From: Actinomycetes bacterium
GTDB lineage: Bacteria; Actinomycetota; Actinomycetes; Propionibacteriales; Propionibacteriaceae
Direction of reading: 5' to 3'
Length of the DNA: 11,298 bases
NCBI GenBank assembly: GCA_023432725.1
Contig: JAEYUH010000259.1
Coordinates: 1-11,298, forward strand
Shown here: positions 1 to 6,562 of the stretch, in pieces
Layout: each line of letters starts with the position of its first letter
How positions within the stretch are numbered: the first letter of the stretch is position 1
The notes under the pieces: generated by a model
Databases searched by the model: none
Seen by the model: only the letters and a program-made list of their open reading frames with translations
Told to the model about the DNA's origin: nothing
Translations under genes and position numbers: made by a program

Positions 1-236
1 TCCGCCAGCTTCGCCTTGGCGCGGAGCACGGCGTCGAGGGTCGAGCTGAACGCCTGCGCGGACGAGGCGTCGGCCATCTGCTGGATTGCCTGGGTCGTTC
101 CTTCGCCGATGCGCTTGCCGAATCCGATCGTTGCGCCGTCGGCGACCGGCGTCGTCAGCCGCTCGATGGAGCGTCGGAGATCGGCTTCCTTCTCGTCGAG
201 TTCCGCCCGAATCTCCGTGAGGTCCGGATTCGTCAT
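1..236 (-). CDS. TraR/DksA-type C4 zinc-finger protein, N-terminal part (runs off left edge)
   Basis: Only the first 78 codons, read leftward from an ATG at 236-234, are in the window. The protein begins MTNPDLTEIRAELDEKEADL, a charged helix, followed by a segment containing TIGFGKRIGEGTTQAI (about residues 39-54) and ending LDAVLRAKAKLA at the window edge. From memory of the family, actinobacterial TraR/DksA proteins have this layout: an N-terminal coiled coil, an 'IGFGKRIGDGT'-like stretch, then an 'ALAKLDEGTYG.C..C' zinc finger. The zinc finger would lie beyond position 1, so the diagnostic cysteines cannot be seen. DksA-like proteins bind in the RNA polymerase secondary channel, but many short actinobacterial members have no known role. 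There is no Shine-Dalgarno; a -10-like TATGCT sits six bases before the ATG. The gene is divergent from the acetate transporter gene. The family call is fairly likely; the exact role is unknown. Confidence 0.7.
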   Translation of the reverse strand, partial: MTNPDLTEIRAELDEKEADLRRSIERLTTPVADGATIGFGKRIGEGTTQAIQQMADASSAQAFSSTLDAVLRAKAKLA

Positions 237-242
237 CGATCC

Positions 243-248
243 AGCATA
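243..248 (-). promoter_or_regulatory. -10-like element of a putative leaderless promoter for the TraR/DksA-type gene
   Basis: On the minus strand TATGCT is followed by GGATCG and then directly by the ATG at 236. That puts the expected transcription start on or next to the start codon. No purine-rich ribosome site precedes the ATG. A TTGACC lies only eight bases upstream of TATGCT, too close to be its -35 box. Confidence 0.45.
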
Positions 249-300
249 GGAATGGCGGTCAACCCACCATGATCCTCGCGTTCTCTGGCGGCATCCGCAC

Positions 301-317
301 GGGATCCTGGCGATCCC
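301..317. repeat. Inverted repeat upstream of satP (possible operator)
   Basis: GGGATC and GATCCC form a perfect 6-bp dyad around a CTGGC centre. It is followed by TAGGCT (320-325), a possible -10, and by an imperfect palindrome at 328-347 (CGCTC paired with GAGCG, with one internal mismatch). The dyad lies in the 240-base gap between the divergent TraR/DksA-type and satP genes, where shared regulation would be expected. The arrangement fits an operator in a promoter spacer, but no known regulator motif is recognised. The rest of this gap shows nothing else I can name. Confidence 0.3.
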
Positions 318-465
318 AGTAGGCTTGCGCTCACGCGTGCGCGAGCGTCCGACGGAGCCGTTACCAGCGGTCAAGCCGGACTGTCTCTGGACGCTATCCC
401 CGTTGCCAGCATCCGGGCCCTGCCCGTCCCTTCGGCCTGTCGTGCTTCGAACGGCACGCCCTCAC

Positions 466-471
466 AAAGGA
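466..471 (+). promoter_or_regulatory. Ribosome binding site of the acetate transporter gene
   Basis: AAAGGA lies five bases before the ATG at 477. It fixes the start and shows that this gene, unlike several neighbours, has a 5' leader. Confidence 0.7.
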
Positions 472-476
472 CCCCC

Positions 477-1091
477 ATGACACAAGTTCTCCACGACGCG
501 CCGGCCCAGGCTCGCCCGATGGACGCATCAGCCACCTCGAAGATCGCAGACCCGGGCCCGCTCGGCCTCGCCGCGTTCGCGCTCACGACCTTCATCCTGA
601 GCACGTTCAACGCGGGTCTGCTGCCCAAGTCGGCCGAGGTTGTGATCCTCGGGGTGGCCCTGTTCTACGGCGGCATAGCCCAGCTGTTCGCGGGACTGTG
701 GGAGTTCGCCAAGGGCAACACCTTCGGCGCGGTGGCCTTCAGTTCGTACGGCGCGTTCTGGATGTCCTTCTGGTATCTCCTTGAACACTCCGGCCTGACC
801 AAGGACGACGCGGCCGCGGGCGTCGGCATCTTCCTGCTCGCCTGGACGATCTTCACCGCCTTCATGACCTTCGCCGCCCGGCGGATCTCCGGTCTGCTGT
901 ACGGACTGTTCGCCATCCTGGCAGTCACCTTCGTGTTCCTGACCGTCGGGGCGTTCGCCTCGGCAACCCTGCTAACCCAGATCGGCGGCTACCTGGGTCT
1001 GGTCACCGCTTTCACCGCCTGGTACGGGTTCTTCGCCGGGGTGATGAACCAGACCGGCAGCGGTCGCGTCCTGCCCACCTGGCCGCGGTGA
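477..1091 (+). CDS. satP: Acetate uptake transporter, GPR1/FUN34/YaaH (SatP) family
   Basis: This 204-residue integral membrane protein very probably imports acetate or related short monocarboxylates with protons. The family has six transmembrane helices and assembles as a hexameric, channel-like complex. The signature lies just before the first helix: DPGPLGLAAFALTT (residues 25-38) corresponds to the family's NPAPLGL motif. Next come LFYGGIAQLFAGLWEFAKGN (about 62-81) and AFSSYGAFWMSFWYL (about 87-101), both typical of the family. Further hydrophobic segments lie near 115-133, 138-162 and 168-190. Length is normal. The start is supported by AAAGGA five bases upstream. The gene stands alone between the divergent TraR/DksA-type gene and the DUF222 gene. 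The signature has Asp for the usual Asn and Gly for Ala; I believe actinobacterial members often carry Asp here. Substrate preference (acetate, propionate or succinate) cannot be read from the sequence. Confidence 0.9.
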   Translation: MTQVLHDAPAQARPMDASATSKIADPGPLGLAAFALTTFILSTFNAGLLPKSAEVVILGVALFYGGIAQLFAGLWEFAKGNTFGAVAFSSYGAFWMSFWYLLEHSGLTKDDAAAGVGIFLLAWTIFTAFMTFAARRISGLLYGLFAILAVTFVFLTVGAFASATLLTQIGGYLGLVTAFTAWYGFFAGVMNQTGSGRVLPTWPR

Positions 1092-1185
1092 TACCGCAGC
1101 CCCGTTGACGCGGGTCGGGTCACAGATCGGAAGTCGGGTACAGGGGGGTCGGGGGTTGAGCCCCGCAGACCAGGTTGTGACAGGG

Positions 1186-1199
1186 AATCGGTGCCGATT
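1186..1199. repeat. Perfect 6+2+6 dyad upstream of the DUF222-HNH gene
   Basis: AATCGG and CCGATT are exact reverse complements separated by TG. The two-base centre is too small for a normal RNA hairpin loop, so a DNA-binding operator is the more natural reading. It lies about 75 bases before the putative -35/-10 region of the 1273 gene. A smaller palindrome, ACTGTCAGT, is at 1243-1251. The same 181-base gap contains a short GC hairpin (CGGGG 1150-1154 with CCCCG 1161-1165) without a T tract, which might help end satP transcription. Confidence 0.3.
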
Positions 1200-1260
1200 G
1201 AATGCGCAGATTCTCACGTTGACCAGCAGTTATGCGCGACCGACTGTCAGTGGCGGTCCG

Positions 1261-1266
1261 TAGCGT
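1261..1266 (+). promoter_or_regulatory. -10-like element of a putative leaderless promoter for the DUF222-HNH gene
   Basis: TAGCGT is followed by GGGGTC and then the ATG at 1273, so transcription would start at the start codon. GGGG is only two bases from the ATG, too close to serve as a ribosome site. The phosphoketolase gene has the same hexamer at the same distance. Confidence 0.5.
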
Positions 1267-1272
1267 GGGGTC

Positions 1273-2709
1273 ATGGAGACAGTCCTCGAGGCCCGCTCGA
1301 TCGGCCAGTTGCTGGCCGCCCTCGGCACGATCCTGGACGCGCTCCACGAACCCGCCCTCCCTCCACCGACCGACCGGGAACGACTCGATGCGCTCCGGGC
1401 CGCCACGCGCGCCGAGGCGCGGCTGCACGCCTGGCGAGCCGGGCTGGCGGCCGGCATCGAGGCCGACGACGGGGCCTGGCGGGCCCACGGCACGTCCGTC
1501 TCGACGTGGTTGGCCGACACCGGGAACCTCACCCGCCAGGAGGCCGGCCGGCTGGTGAAGCACGGCCGCGAGCTCGGCAGGTTCGCCCTGGTCGGGCGGG
1601 CCGCCGCAGCGGGAGAGGTGCTACCCGAGCAGGCCGACGCGATCACCGGCGTGCTGGACGACCTTCCCGACGACCTGGGCGCCGACATCATCGACGATGC
1701 CCAGCGGATGCTCGTCGGGTTCGCCGCGAGCTACAACAGCACCGAGCTGCGGCGACTGTCCCGCCACCTGCTCGAGGCAGTGGCCCCCGAGACCGCCGAG
1801 CGCCTGGAGGCCTCCCGGATCGAGCGTGACCACCGCCTCGCTCAGAGGTCCCGGCACCTCACCTTCACCCACGACCACCACGGCTCGCTGCTCATCAGGG
1901 GCTCCCTGCCGGTCGTTGACGCCGAGCCACTGGTTCGCATCGTCGAGGCCTACGCCGCGGCCGAGAAGCGCGCCCTGGACGTCGCCGACCCACACACCGA
2001 GTACGTCACGCCGGCGATGCGACGCGCTGACGGATTGCTCGCGATGGCCAACCACCACAGCCAGACAGCACTCGCACCCAGCCACGGTGGCGACCGTCCC
2101 CGGATCGTGGTGACGCTGAGCTATGACGGCCTCGCCAGGGCAGCCGCAGCTGCCGGCCTGCTGACCGCAGAGCTGGCGAGCAGCGGACGCCGACTTCCCG
2201 CGGGGGTCCTGCGTCGGCTGCTGTGCGACGCCGACCTGCTGCCCGCCGTCCTCGGCGGCCGGTCCGAGGTGCTCGACGTCGGCCGCACCCGGCGGCTGGT
2301 CACCCCTGCCATCCGCGCAGCCCTCGAACTACGGGACCGCGGCTGCATCTTCCCGGGCTGCGACAAGCCGCCCCAGGACTGCCATGCCCACCACCTCACC
2401 CCATGGTGGGCGGGTGGCCGCACATCCTTGTCCAACCTCGTTCTCGCCTGTCCACACCACCACGGCATCGTCGAACCCGGCCACGACCCCACCGCCGACC
2501 GGTGGGCCGCCAGGCTCGGCAGCGACGGCGTCCCCGAGGTCGTCCCGCCGCTGCGGGTCGATCCGCACCGGCGGCCACGTCGCCATGGCCGGTTCACCAC
2601 CCCGACCCGGGCCGATGTGGCGGTTCACCCTGTCGCGTCCACCCGCTCGGGGGTGAGGATGGTGCCCACCGGGGCCGGATCCCCGCCGGGGAAAGGAGTA
2701 CCCACGTGA
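1273..2709 (+). CDS. DUF222 domain protein with C-terminal HNH endonuclease motif (13E12 family)
   Basis: This 478-residue protein combines an N-terminal, mainly helical DUF222 region (about residues 20-340) with a C-terminal HNH nuclease module (about 350-402). The nuclease signature is clear: GCIFPGCDKPP (357-367), then HAHHLTPWWAGG (371-382), SLSNLVLAC (385-393) and PHHHG (394-398). Candidate catalytic residues are H373/H374, N388 and H397; C358, C363 and C393 could bind zinc. The tail (about 420-478) is Arg/Pro-rich and probably disordered. Such genes occur in many copies in actinobacterial genomes, as in the mycobacterial 13E12 repeats, and their function is unknown. Roles in mobile elements or DNA processing are guesses, and I see no terminal repeats that would make this a transposable element. 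The start is supported by the TAGCGT box. The 3' end carries the next gene's ribosome site and overlaps its GTG by four bases, implying coupled translation. Confidence 0.88.
   Translation: METVLEARSIGQLLAALGTILDALHEPALPPPTDRERLDALRAATRAEARLHAWRAGLAAGIEADDGAWRAHGTSVSTWLADTGNLTRQEAGRLVKHGRELGRFALVGRAAAAGEVLPEQADAITGVLDDLPDDLGADIIDDAQRMLVGFAASYNSTELRRLSRHLLEAVAPETAERLEASRIERDHRLAQRSRHLTFTHDHHGSLLIRGSLPVVDAEPLVRIVEAYAAAEKRALDVADPHTEYVTPAMRRADGLLAMANHHSQTALAPSHGGDRPRIVVTLSYDGLARAAAAAGLLTAELASSGRRLPAGVLRRLLCDADLLPAVLGGRSEVLDVGRTRRLVTPAIRAALELRDRGCIFPGCDKPPQDCHAHHLTPWWAGGRTSLSNLVLACPHHHGIVEPGHDPTADRWAARLGSDGVPEVVPPLRVDPHRRPRRHGRFTTPTRADVAVHPVASTRSGVRMVPTGAGSPPGKGVPT
2692..2698 (+). promoter_or_regulatory. 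Ribosome binding site of the F420-type reductase gene, inside the DUF222 gene
   Basis: AAAGGAG is a strong Shine-Dalgarno seven bases before the GTG at 2706. It decides the start, because the open frame extends much further upstream through DUF222 coding sequence. Confidence 0.8.
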
Positions 2710-3386
2710 AGATCGCAGTTCTTGGGACCGGATCGGTCGGCCGCATCCTGGCTGCCCGACTCGCTGAGTTGGGGCACGAGGTGGTGGTCGGCACCCGTGA
2801 CGTAGCAGCTACCCTCGCGCGGGCGGCGGCCGCGGGCCGCGACGAGCCGCCGATCCCGGCCTGGCTCGCAGAGAACCCCGGCGTTTCGCTCGCCGACTAC
2901 GCCGGGGCCGCAGCCGGTGCGGAGTTGGTGGTCAATGCCACCAATGGCGCCGGGACGCTGGCGGCGCTCGGCCAGGCCGGGTCGCAGAACCTGGCAGGCA
3001 AGGTGCTCGTCGACGTGTCGAACCCGCTCGATTTCTCGGCCGGGATGCCGCCCACCCTGTTCGTCAAGGACACCGACTCCCTCGGCGAGCAGGTGCAGCG
3101 CGCCTTCCCCGACACCCGGGTGGTCAAGACCCTGAACACGCTGACCGGTGCTTTGCAGGCTGACCCGGCCGTGCTGGCCGGCGGCGACCACACGGTCTTC
3201 GTCAGCGGTGACGACGCCGACGCCAAGCAGGTGGTCACCGGGCTGCTGGAGAGCCTCGGACACCGCGACATCATCGACCTCGGCGACATCACGACCGCCC
3301 GCGGCACGGAGTTGTACCTGCCCCTGTGGCTGCGGCTGTGGGGTGCGCTCGGGACTGGCCTGCTCAACATCAAGGTGGTCCGCTGA
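2706..3386 (+). CDS. NADPH-dependent F420 reductase-like dinucleotide-binding protein (COG2085)
   Basis: This 226-residue Rossmann-fold protein starts at a GTG with a strong AAAGGAG site. The N-terminus MKIAVLGTGSVGRILAARL carries the dinucleotide motif GTGSVG (residues 7-12). GTRD (29-32) after the second strand resembles the GSR/GTR motif that binds the NADP 2'-phosphate in F420-dependent NADP reductases. Later family hallmarks are VVNATNG, KVLVDVSNPLDF, VVKTLNTL and the C-terminal FVSGDDADAK...GHRDIIDLGDI. Reaction and substrate are not known. Real F420:NADPH reductases belong here, but so do many 'predicted dinucleotide-binding enzymes' with no shown F420 use, and no other F420 gene is in view. 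The GTGA overlap with the DUF222 stop suggests co-translation, although a functional link is not evident. A 56-base gap separates it from the SDR gene. Confidence 0.85.
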   Translation: MKIAVLGTGSVGRILAARLAELGHEVVVGTRDVAATLARAAAAGRDEPPIPAWLAENPGVSLADYAGAAAGAELVVNATNGAGTLAALGQAGSQNLAGKVLVDVSNPLDFSAGMPPTLFVKDTDSLGEQVQRAFPDTRVVKTLNTLTGALQADPAVLAGGDHTVFVSGDDADAKQVVTGLLESLGHRDIIDLGDITTARGTELYLPLWLRLWGALGTGLLNIKVVR

Positions 3387-3430
3387 GCCGGACGCGCCGG
3401 CCGTGGCCCGGGTGAGGCGCCGCCACCGCC

Positions 3431-3436
3431 TAGCAT
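3431..3436 (+). promoter_or_regulatory. -10-like element of a putative leaderless promoter for the SDR-like gene
   Basis: TAGCAT, then GACCGC, then the ATG at 3443. No Shine-Dalgarno is present. The spacing of six bases matches the start architecture of the DUF222, phosphoketolase and TraR/DksA-type genes. Confidence 0.5.
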
Positions 3437-3442
3437 GACCGC

Positions 3443-4057
3443 ATGCGAATCGTCGTGGTGGGAGCAGGGGGCGGCACCGGCCGCCTCATCGTGGACGAGG
3501 GCCTTCGGCGAGGGCACGAGTTGGTAGCGGTGTCCCGCCGCGGGACCGGGCGCCCCGAGGTGACCGACGTGCAGGCAGATGCGACCGATCCGGCTGCGCT
3601 GGCCGAGGCCTTCCGGGTGCCCCCCGACGCCGTCGTGGTGGCGATCGGCGGTGCGCCGGGGAACCCCCGCAACCGAACCGACGTGACCCGGGCCGTGCTG
3701 ACCGCGCTGCCGGACGGGAGCCGCCCGCGGGTGGTGGTGCAGTCCTCGATCGGGGCCGGCGACTCGCTGCGGTTCCTGCCACCGCTGATGCGGCCTGTGG
3801 TTTCGCTCACGCTCGGCAAGGCGCTGGCCGACCACACCGAGCAGGAGGCCCTGGTCACAGGGTCCGGACTGCCGTGGACGGTGGTACGGCCCGGCCAGCT
3901 CACCGACAAGCCGGCCAGCGACAAGGCGGTAGCGCTCACCCAGCCCGGCACGTTCGTCCCCGTCCTGTCGCGCGCCGACGTCGCGCGCCTGATCCTCGAC
4001 CTGCTCGCGGACCCGGCGTCCGAGGGCGGGTACTACGCGCTGGGGACGGCGGGCTGA
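3443..4057 (+). CDS. NAD(P)-binding protein, atypical SDR / NmrA-like family
   Basis: This 204-residue protein opens with MRIVVVGAGGGTGRLIVDEG, where GAGGGTG (residues 7-13) is the glycine-rich nucleotide loop of atypical short-chain dehydrogenases. SRRG near 32-35 follows the second strand, where cofactor specificity is set. VVAIGG, VVVQSSIGAG and WTVVRPGQLTDKP are family landmarks: the last corresponds to the conserved 'yTilRPg.L' segment. LSRADVARLILDLL (about 174-187) is the usual C-terminal helix. The classical YxxxK catalytic pair is not obvious, so it may be a non-catalytic or redox-sensing member. Substrate is unknown. A TAGCAT box six bases before the ATG supports the start and suggests its own promoter. 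Its last 25 bases overlap the 3' end of the convergent phosphoketolase gene. Confidence 0.83.
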   Translation: MRIVVVGAGGGTGRLIVDEGLRRGHELVAVSRRGTGRPEVTDVQADATDPAALAEAFRVPPDAVVVAIGGAPGNPRNRTDVTRAVLTALPDGSRPRVVVQSSIGAGDSLRFLPPLMRPVVSLTLGKALADHTEQEALVTGSGLPWTVVRPGQLTDKPASDKAVALTQPGTFVPVLSRADVARLILDLLADPASEGGYYALGTAG

Positions 4058-6444
4058 TCCGGCGGGGTGCCGACCCCGAGCTTCCAGTCGCGCACCTCGG
4101 GCAGGTCCTCCAGGTGCTCGACTATCCACTCGCCGTGCCTTGCCAGCTGGCTCTCGCAGTACGCCCGCAGCTCCTCGGCACCGGCAGGTCGCGCCCTTGT
4201 GTTGTTGAGGCAGTCGAGCACCAGGTGGTACCTGTCGACCCGGTTGCGCACCACCATGTCGAACGGTGTCGTCGTGGTGCCCTCCTCGATGAACCCGCGG
4301 GCCCGGAACCTGTCGGCGTCCGGCCGTCCGTGGACGAGTTGGTGGATGGCACCGGGGAAGCCGTGGAAGGCGAACACCACATCGACGTCGTCGGTGAAGG
4401 TGGCGGAGAACTCCTCGGCGCTCATGCCGTGCGGGTGGTCCTTGGGACGGTACAGCGTCATCAGGTCGACAACGTTCACCACCCGCACCTTCAGCTCCGG
4501 CAGCCGCTGCTTGAGCAGGTCCGCTGCCGCCACCGCCTCCATCGTCACCACGTCACCCGCGCAGGCGATCACGATGTCAGGCCTGGCGTCGCCCAGGCCG
4601 TCGGTACCCGCCCAGTCCCAGATCCCGTATCCGCGGGTGCAGTGCTCGACCGCCTCCTCCATCGACAACCACTGCGGCTGGGGCTGCTTGTCCTGGACGA
4701 TCAGGTTGACGTAGTCACGGCTGCGCAGGCAGTGGTCGGCCACCTCGACCAGGCAGTTCGCGTCCGGCGGCAGGTAGATCCGGCTCACCGTGCCGCGCTG
4801 GTTGAGGACCACCTGCAGCAGCATCGGCGACTGGTGGGAGAACCCGTTGTGGTCGTTGCGCCAGCAGGTGGAGCTCAGCAGGATGTTCGTGCTCGGCACC
4901 GCGGCGCGCCAGTCCAGGTGCTCCGCCTCCTCCAGCCACTTCGCCTGCTGCATGGTCATGGACGCCGCGACCATCGCGAAGGCCTCGTAGGTGGCGAACA
5001 TCCCGTGCCTGCCGGTCAGGGTGTACCCGTCCAGCCAGCCGTGGCAGTTGTGCTCGCTGAGCACCTCCATCACGCGACCCTCCGGCCCGATCGCGACGTC
5101 AAAGACGTCGGTCCGCTCCATGAACGCGCGCTCCGACACCTCGAAGACCGCCCCGAGCCGGTTGGAGTTCGTCTCGTCGGGACAGAACAGCCGGAAACTG
5201 GCGGGGTTGCGCCGGTACACCTCGCGCAGGAACTCTCCGAGCTTGCGGGTCGACTCCACCCGGGTCTGCGCGCGGGCGCCCGGGGTCACCTCGACGCCGA
5301 AGTCACGGAAGTCGGGCAGATCGAGGTCCACGGTCAGCACCCCGCCGTTGGCGTGCGGGCTCGCGCTCATCCGCAGCTCCCCCGCGGGATTGTTGGCGGC
5401 CACCAGCGGCGTCGGAGCACCGTGGGCGTCGAAGAGTTCGTCGATCCGGTAGGACCGCAACCACTCCTCCAACAGGGCGAGGTGGGCAGGGTCGTCCTTC
5501 ACCCCGGCCAGGGGCACCTGGTGGGAACGCCAGGTGCCCTCGACCACCTGCCCGTCGACGGTGTGCGGGCCGGTCCAGCCCTTCGGCGTGCGCAGGATGA
5601 TCATCGGCCAGCGCGGCGGCGGGCCCTGCCACGTGTCGGCGGAGCGGGCCTCCTGCTGGATCTCGTGGATCCGCTCGACGCAGTACGCCAGCGCGGCGCC
5701 GAACCGCTCGTGCATCCAGGGCAGGTCCTCACCCTCGACCCAGACGACCTCGTAGCCGTGGCCGGAGAAGATGTCCTCGACGTCGGCCGGCTCCTTGCGG
5801 GCCAGGACTGTGGGGCCGGCGATCTTGGCGCCGTTGAGGTGCAGGATCGGCAGCACCGCCCCGTCGCGGCGCGGGTTCAGGAAGGAGATCCCCTTCCAGC
5901 CGCCCTCCAGCGGACCGGTCTCGGCCTCCCCGTCGCCCACCACCGCGGCCACCAGCAGGTCGGGATTGTCGAAGGCTGCCCCGAAGGCGTGCGACAGCGC
6001 GTAGCCGAGCTCGCCGCCCTCGTGGATCGAGCCGGGAGTGGTCACCGAGGCGTGGCTCGGGATCCCGCCGGGGGCGGAGAACTGGCGGAACAGCTGGTGC
6101 AGCCCCGGGGTGTCCTGGGTGACCTTCTGGTAGATCTCGGAGTAGGTCCCCTCCAGCCAGCCGGCCGCCACCAGCGCCGGCCCGCCGTGCCCGGGCCCTG
6201 CGATGTAGAGCCATTCCTGCCCGGTGCGCTGGATCAGCCGGTTGAGGTGGGCGTAGATGAACGCCAGGCCCGAACTCGTCCCCCAGTGGCCCAGCAGTCG
6301 CGGCTTGATGTCGTCGCCAGTCAGCGGACGGGCCAGCAGCGGGTTGTCCTGCAGGTAGATCTGCCCCACCGTGAGGTAGTTGCAGGCGCGCCACCAGGCG
6401 TCGATGCTCAGGATCTCGTCACGGGTCAGGGGTGGGATCTGCAT
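4033..6444 (-). CDS. xfp: D-xylulose 5-phosphate / D-fructose 6-phosphate phosphoketolase
   Basis: This 803-residue thiamine-diphosphate enzyme splits xylulose 5-phosphate (and often fructose 6-phosphate) with phosphate into acetyl-phosphate plus glyceraldehyde 3-phosphate or erythrose 4-phosphate. It is cytosolic and is the key step of the phosphoketolase bypass. Length matches the family's roughly 800 residues, with N-terminal, middle and C-terminal phosphoketolase domains in order. Conserved motifs are LLGHWGTSSGL (50-60), IAGPGHGGPAL (81-91), SAPGGIPSH (123-131), HEGGELGYALSHAFG (141-155) and the cofactor/Mg motif GDGEAETG (170-177). HLNG (202-205) and, later, the QDKQPQPQWLSMEEA region also match. 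The three histidines in the GHWG, GPGHGG and IPSH segments are active-site candidates. Use of fructose 6-phosphate cannot be decided by eye. The gene has its own TAGCGT box six bases before the ATG and lies downstream of the thioredoxin/TPR gene on the same strand after a 118-base gap. Its 3' end overlaps the convergent SDR gene. Confidence 0.96.
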   Translation of the reverse strand: MQIPPLTRDEILSIDAWWRACNYLTVGQIYLQDNPLLARPLTGDDIKPRLLGHWGTSSGLAFIYAHLNRLIQRTGQEWLYIAGPGHGGPALVAAGWLEGTYSEIYQKVTQDTPGLHQLFRQFSAPGGIPSHASVTTPGSIHEGGELGYALSHAFGAAFDNPDLLVAAVVGDGEAETGPLEGGWKGISFLNPRRDGAVLPILHLNGAKIAGPTVLARKEPADVEDIFSGHGYEVVWVEGEDLPWMHERFGAALAYCVERIHEIQQEARSADTWQGPPPRWPMIILRTPKGWTGPHTVDGQVVEGTWRSHQVPLAGVKDDPAHLALLEEWLRSYRIDELFDAHGAPTPLVAANNPAGELRMSASPHANGGVLTVDLDLPDFRDFGVEVTPGARAQTRVESTRKLGEFLREVYRRNPASFRLFCPDETNSNRLGAVFEVSERAFMERTDVFDVAIGPEGRVMEVLSEHNCHGWLDGYTLTGRHGMFATYEAFAMVAASMTMQQAKWLEEAEHLDWRAAVPSTNILLSSTCWRNDHNGFSHQSPMLLQVVLNQRGTVSRIYLPPDANCLVEVADHCLRSRDYVNLIVQDKQPQPQWLSMEEAVEHCTRGYGIWDWAGTDGLGDARPDIVIACAGDVVTMEAVAAADLLKQRLPELKVRVVNVVDLMTLYRPKDHPHGMSAEEFSATFTDDVDVVFAFHGFPGAIHQLVHGRPDADRFRARGFIEEGTTTTPFDMVVRNRVDRYHLVLDCLNNTRARPAGAEELRAYCESQLARHGEWIVEHLEDLPEVRDWKLGVGTPPDQPAVPSA

Positions 6445-6450
6445 GCCCTC

Positions 6451-6456
6451 ACGCTA
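6451..6456 (-). promoter_or_regulatory. -10-like element of a putative leaderless promoter for phosphoketolase
   Basis: On the minus strand TAGCGT is followed by GAGGGC and then the ATG at 6444. The hexamer and the six-base spacing are identical to those at the DUF222-HNH gene. GAGGG could act as a weak ribosome site, but it lies only one base from the ATG. No clear -35 is seen. Confidence 0.5.
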
Positions 6457-6562
6457 TTGCCCGGAGTCTCCCCGCGGGAAGGATCAGACGACAACCGCGA
6501 CGCCGCGGCAGCGGCGGCAAGGGCGGAGTCTTGACGAGCGGTGAGGAACCGAACCGCGAGGA

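Noticed and set aside
1120..1166. Candidate rho-independent terminator after satP
   Set aside because: The stem is only five base pairs with a six-base loop and no T tract, so it is mentioned only as a possibility and not called.
2223..2705. Upstream extension of the F420-type reductase frame
   Set aside because: It lies in another frame within DUF222-HNH coding sequence and is Arg/Pro-rich. The AAAGGAG site and GTG at 2706 give the normal N-terminus MKIAVLGTG.
3874..6534. An 886-codon open frame on the plus strand opposite phosphoketolase
   Set aside because: Its translation is low-complexity His/Arg/Gly/Val-rich and unlike any family I know. The minus strand encodes an unmistakable full-length phosphoketolase. 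It is a high-GC antisense shadow.
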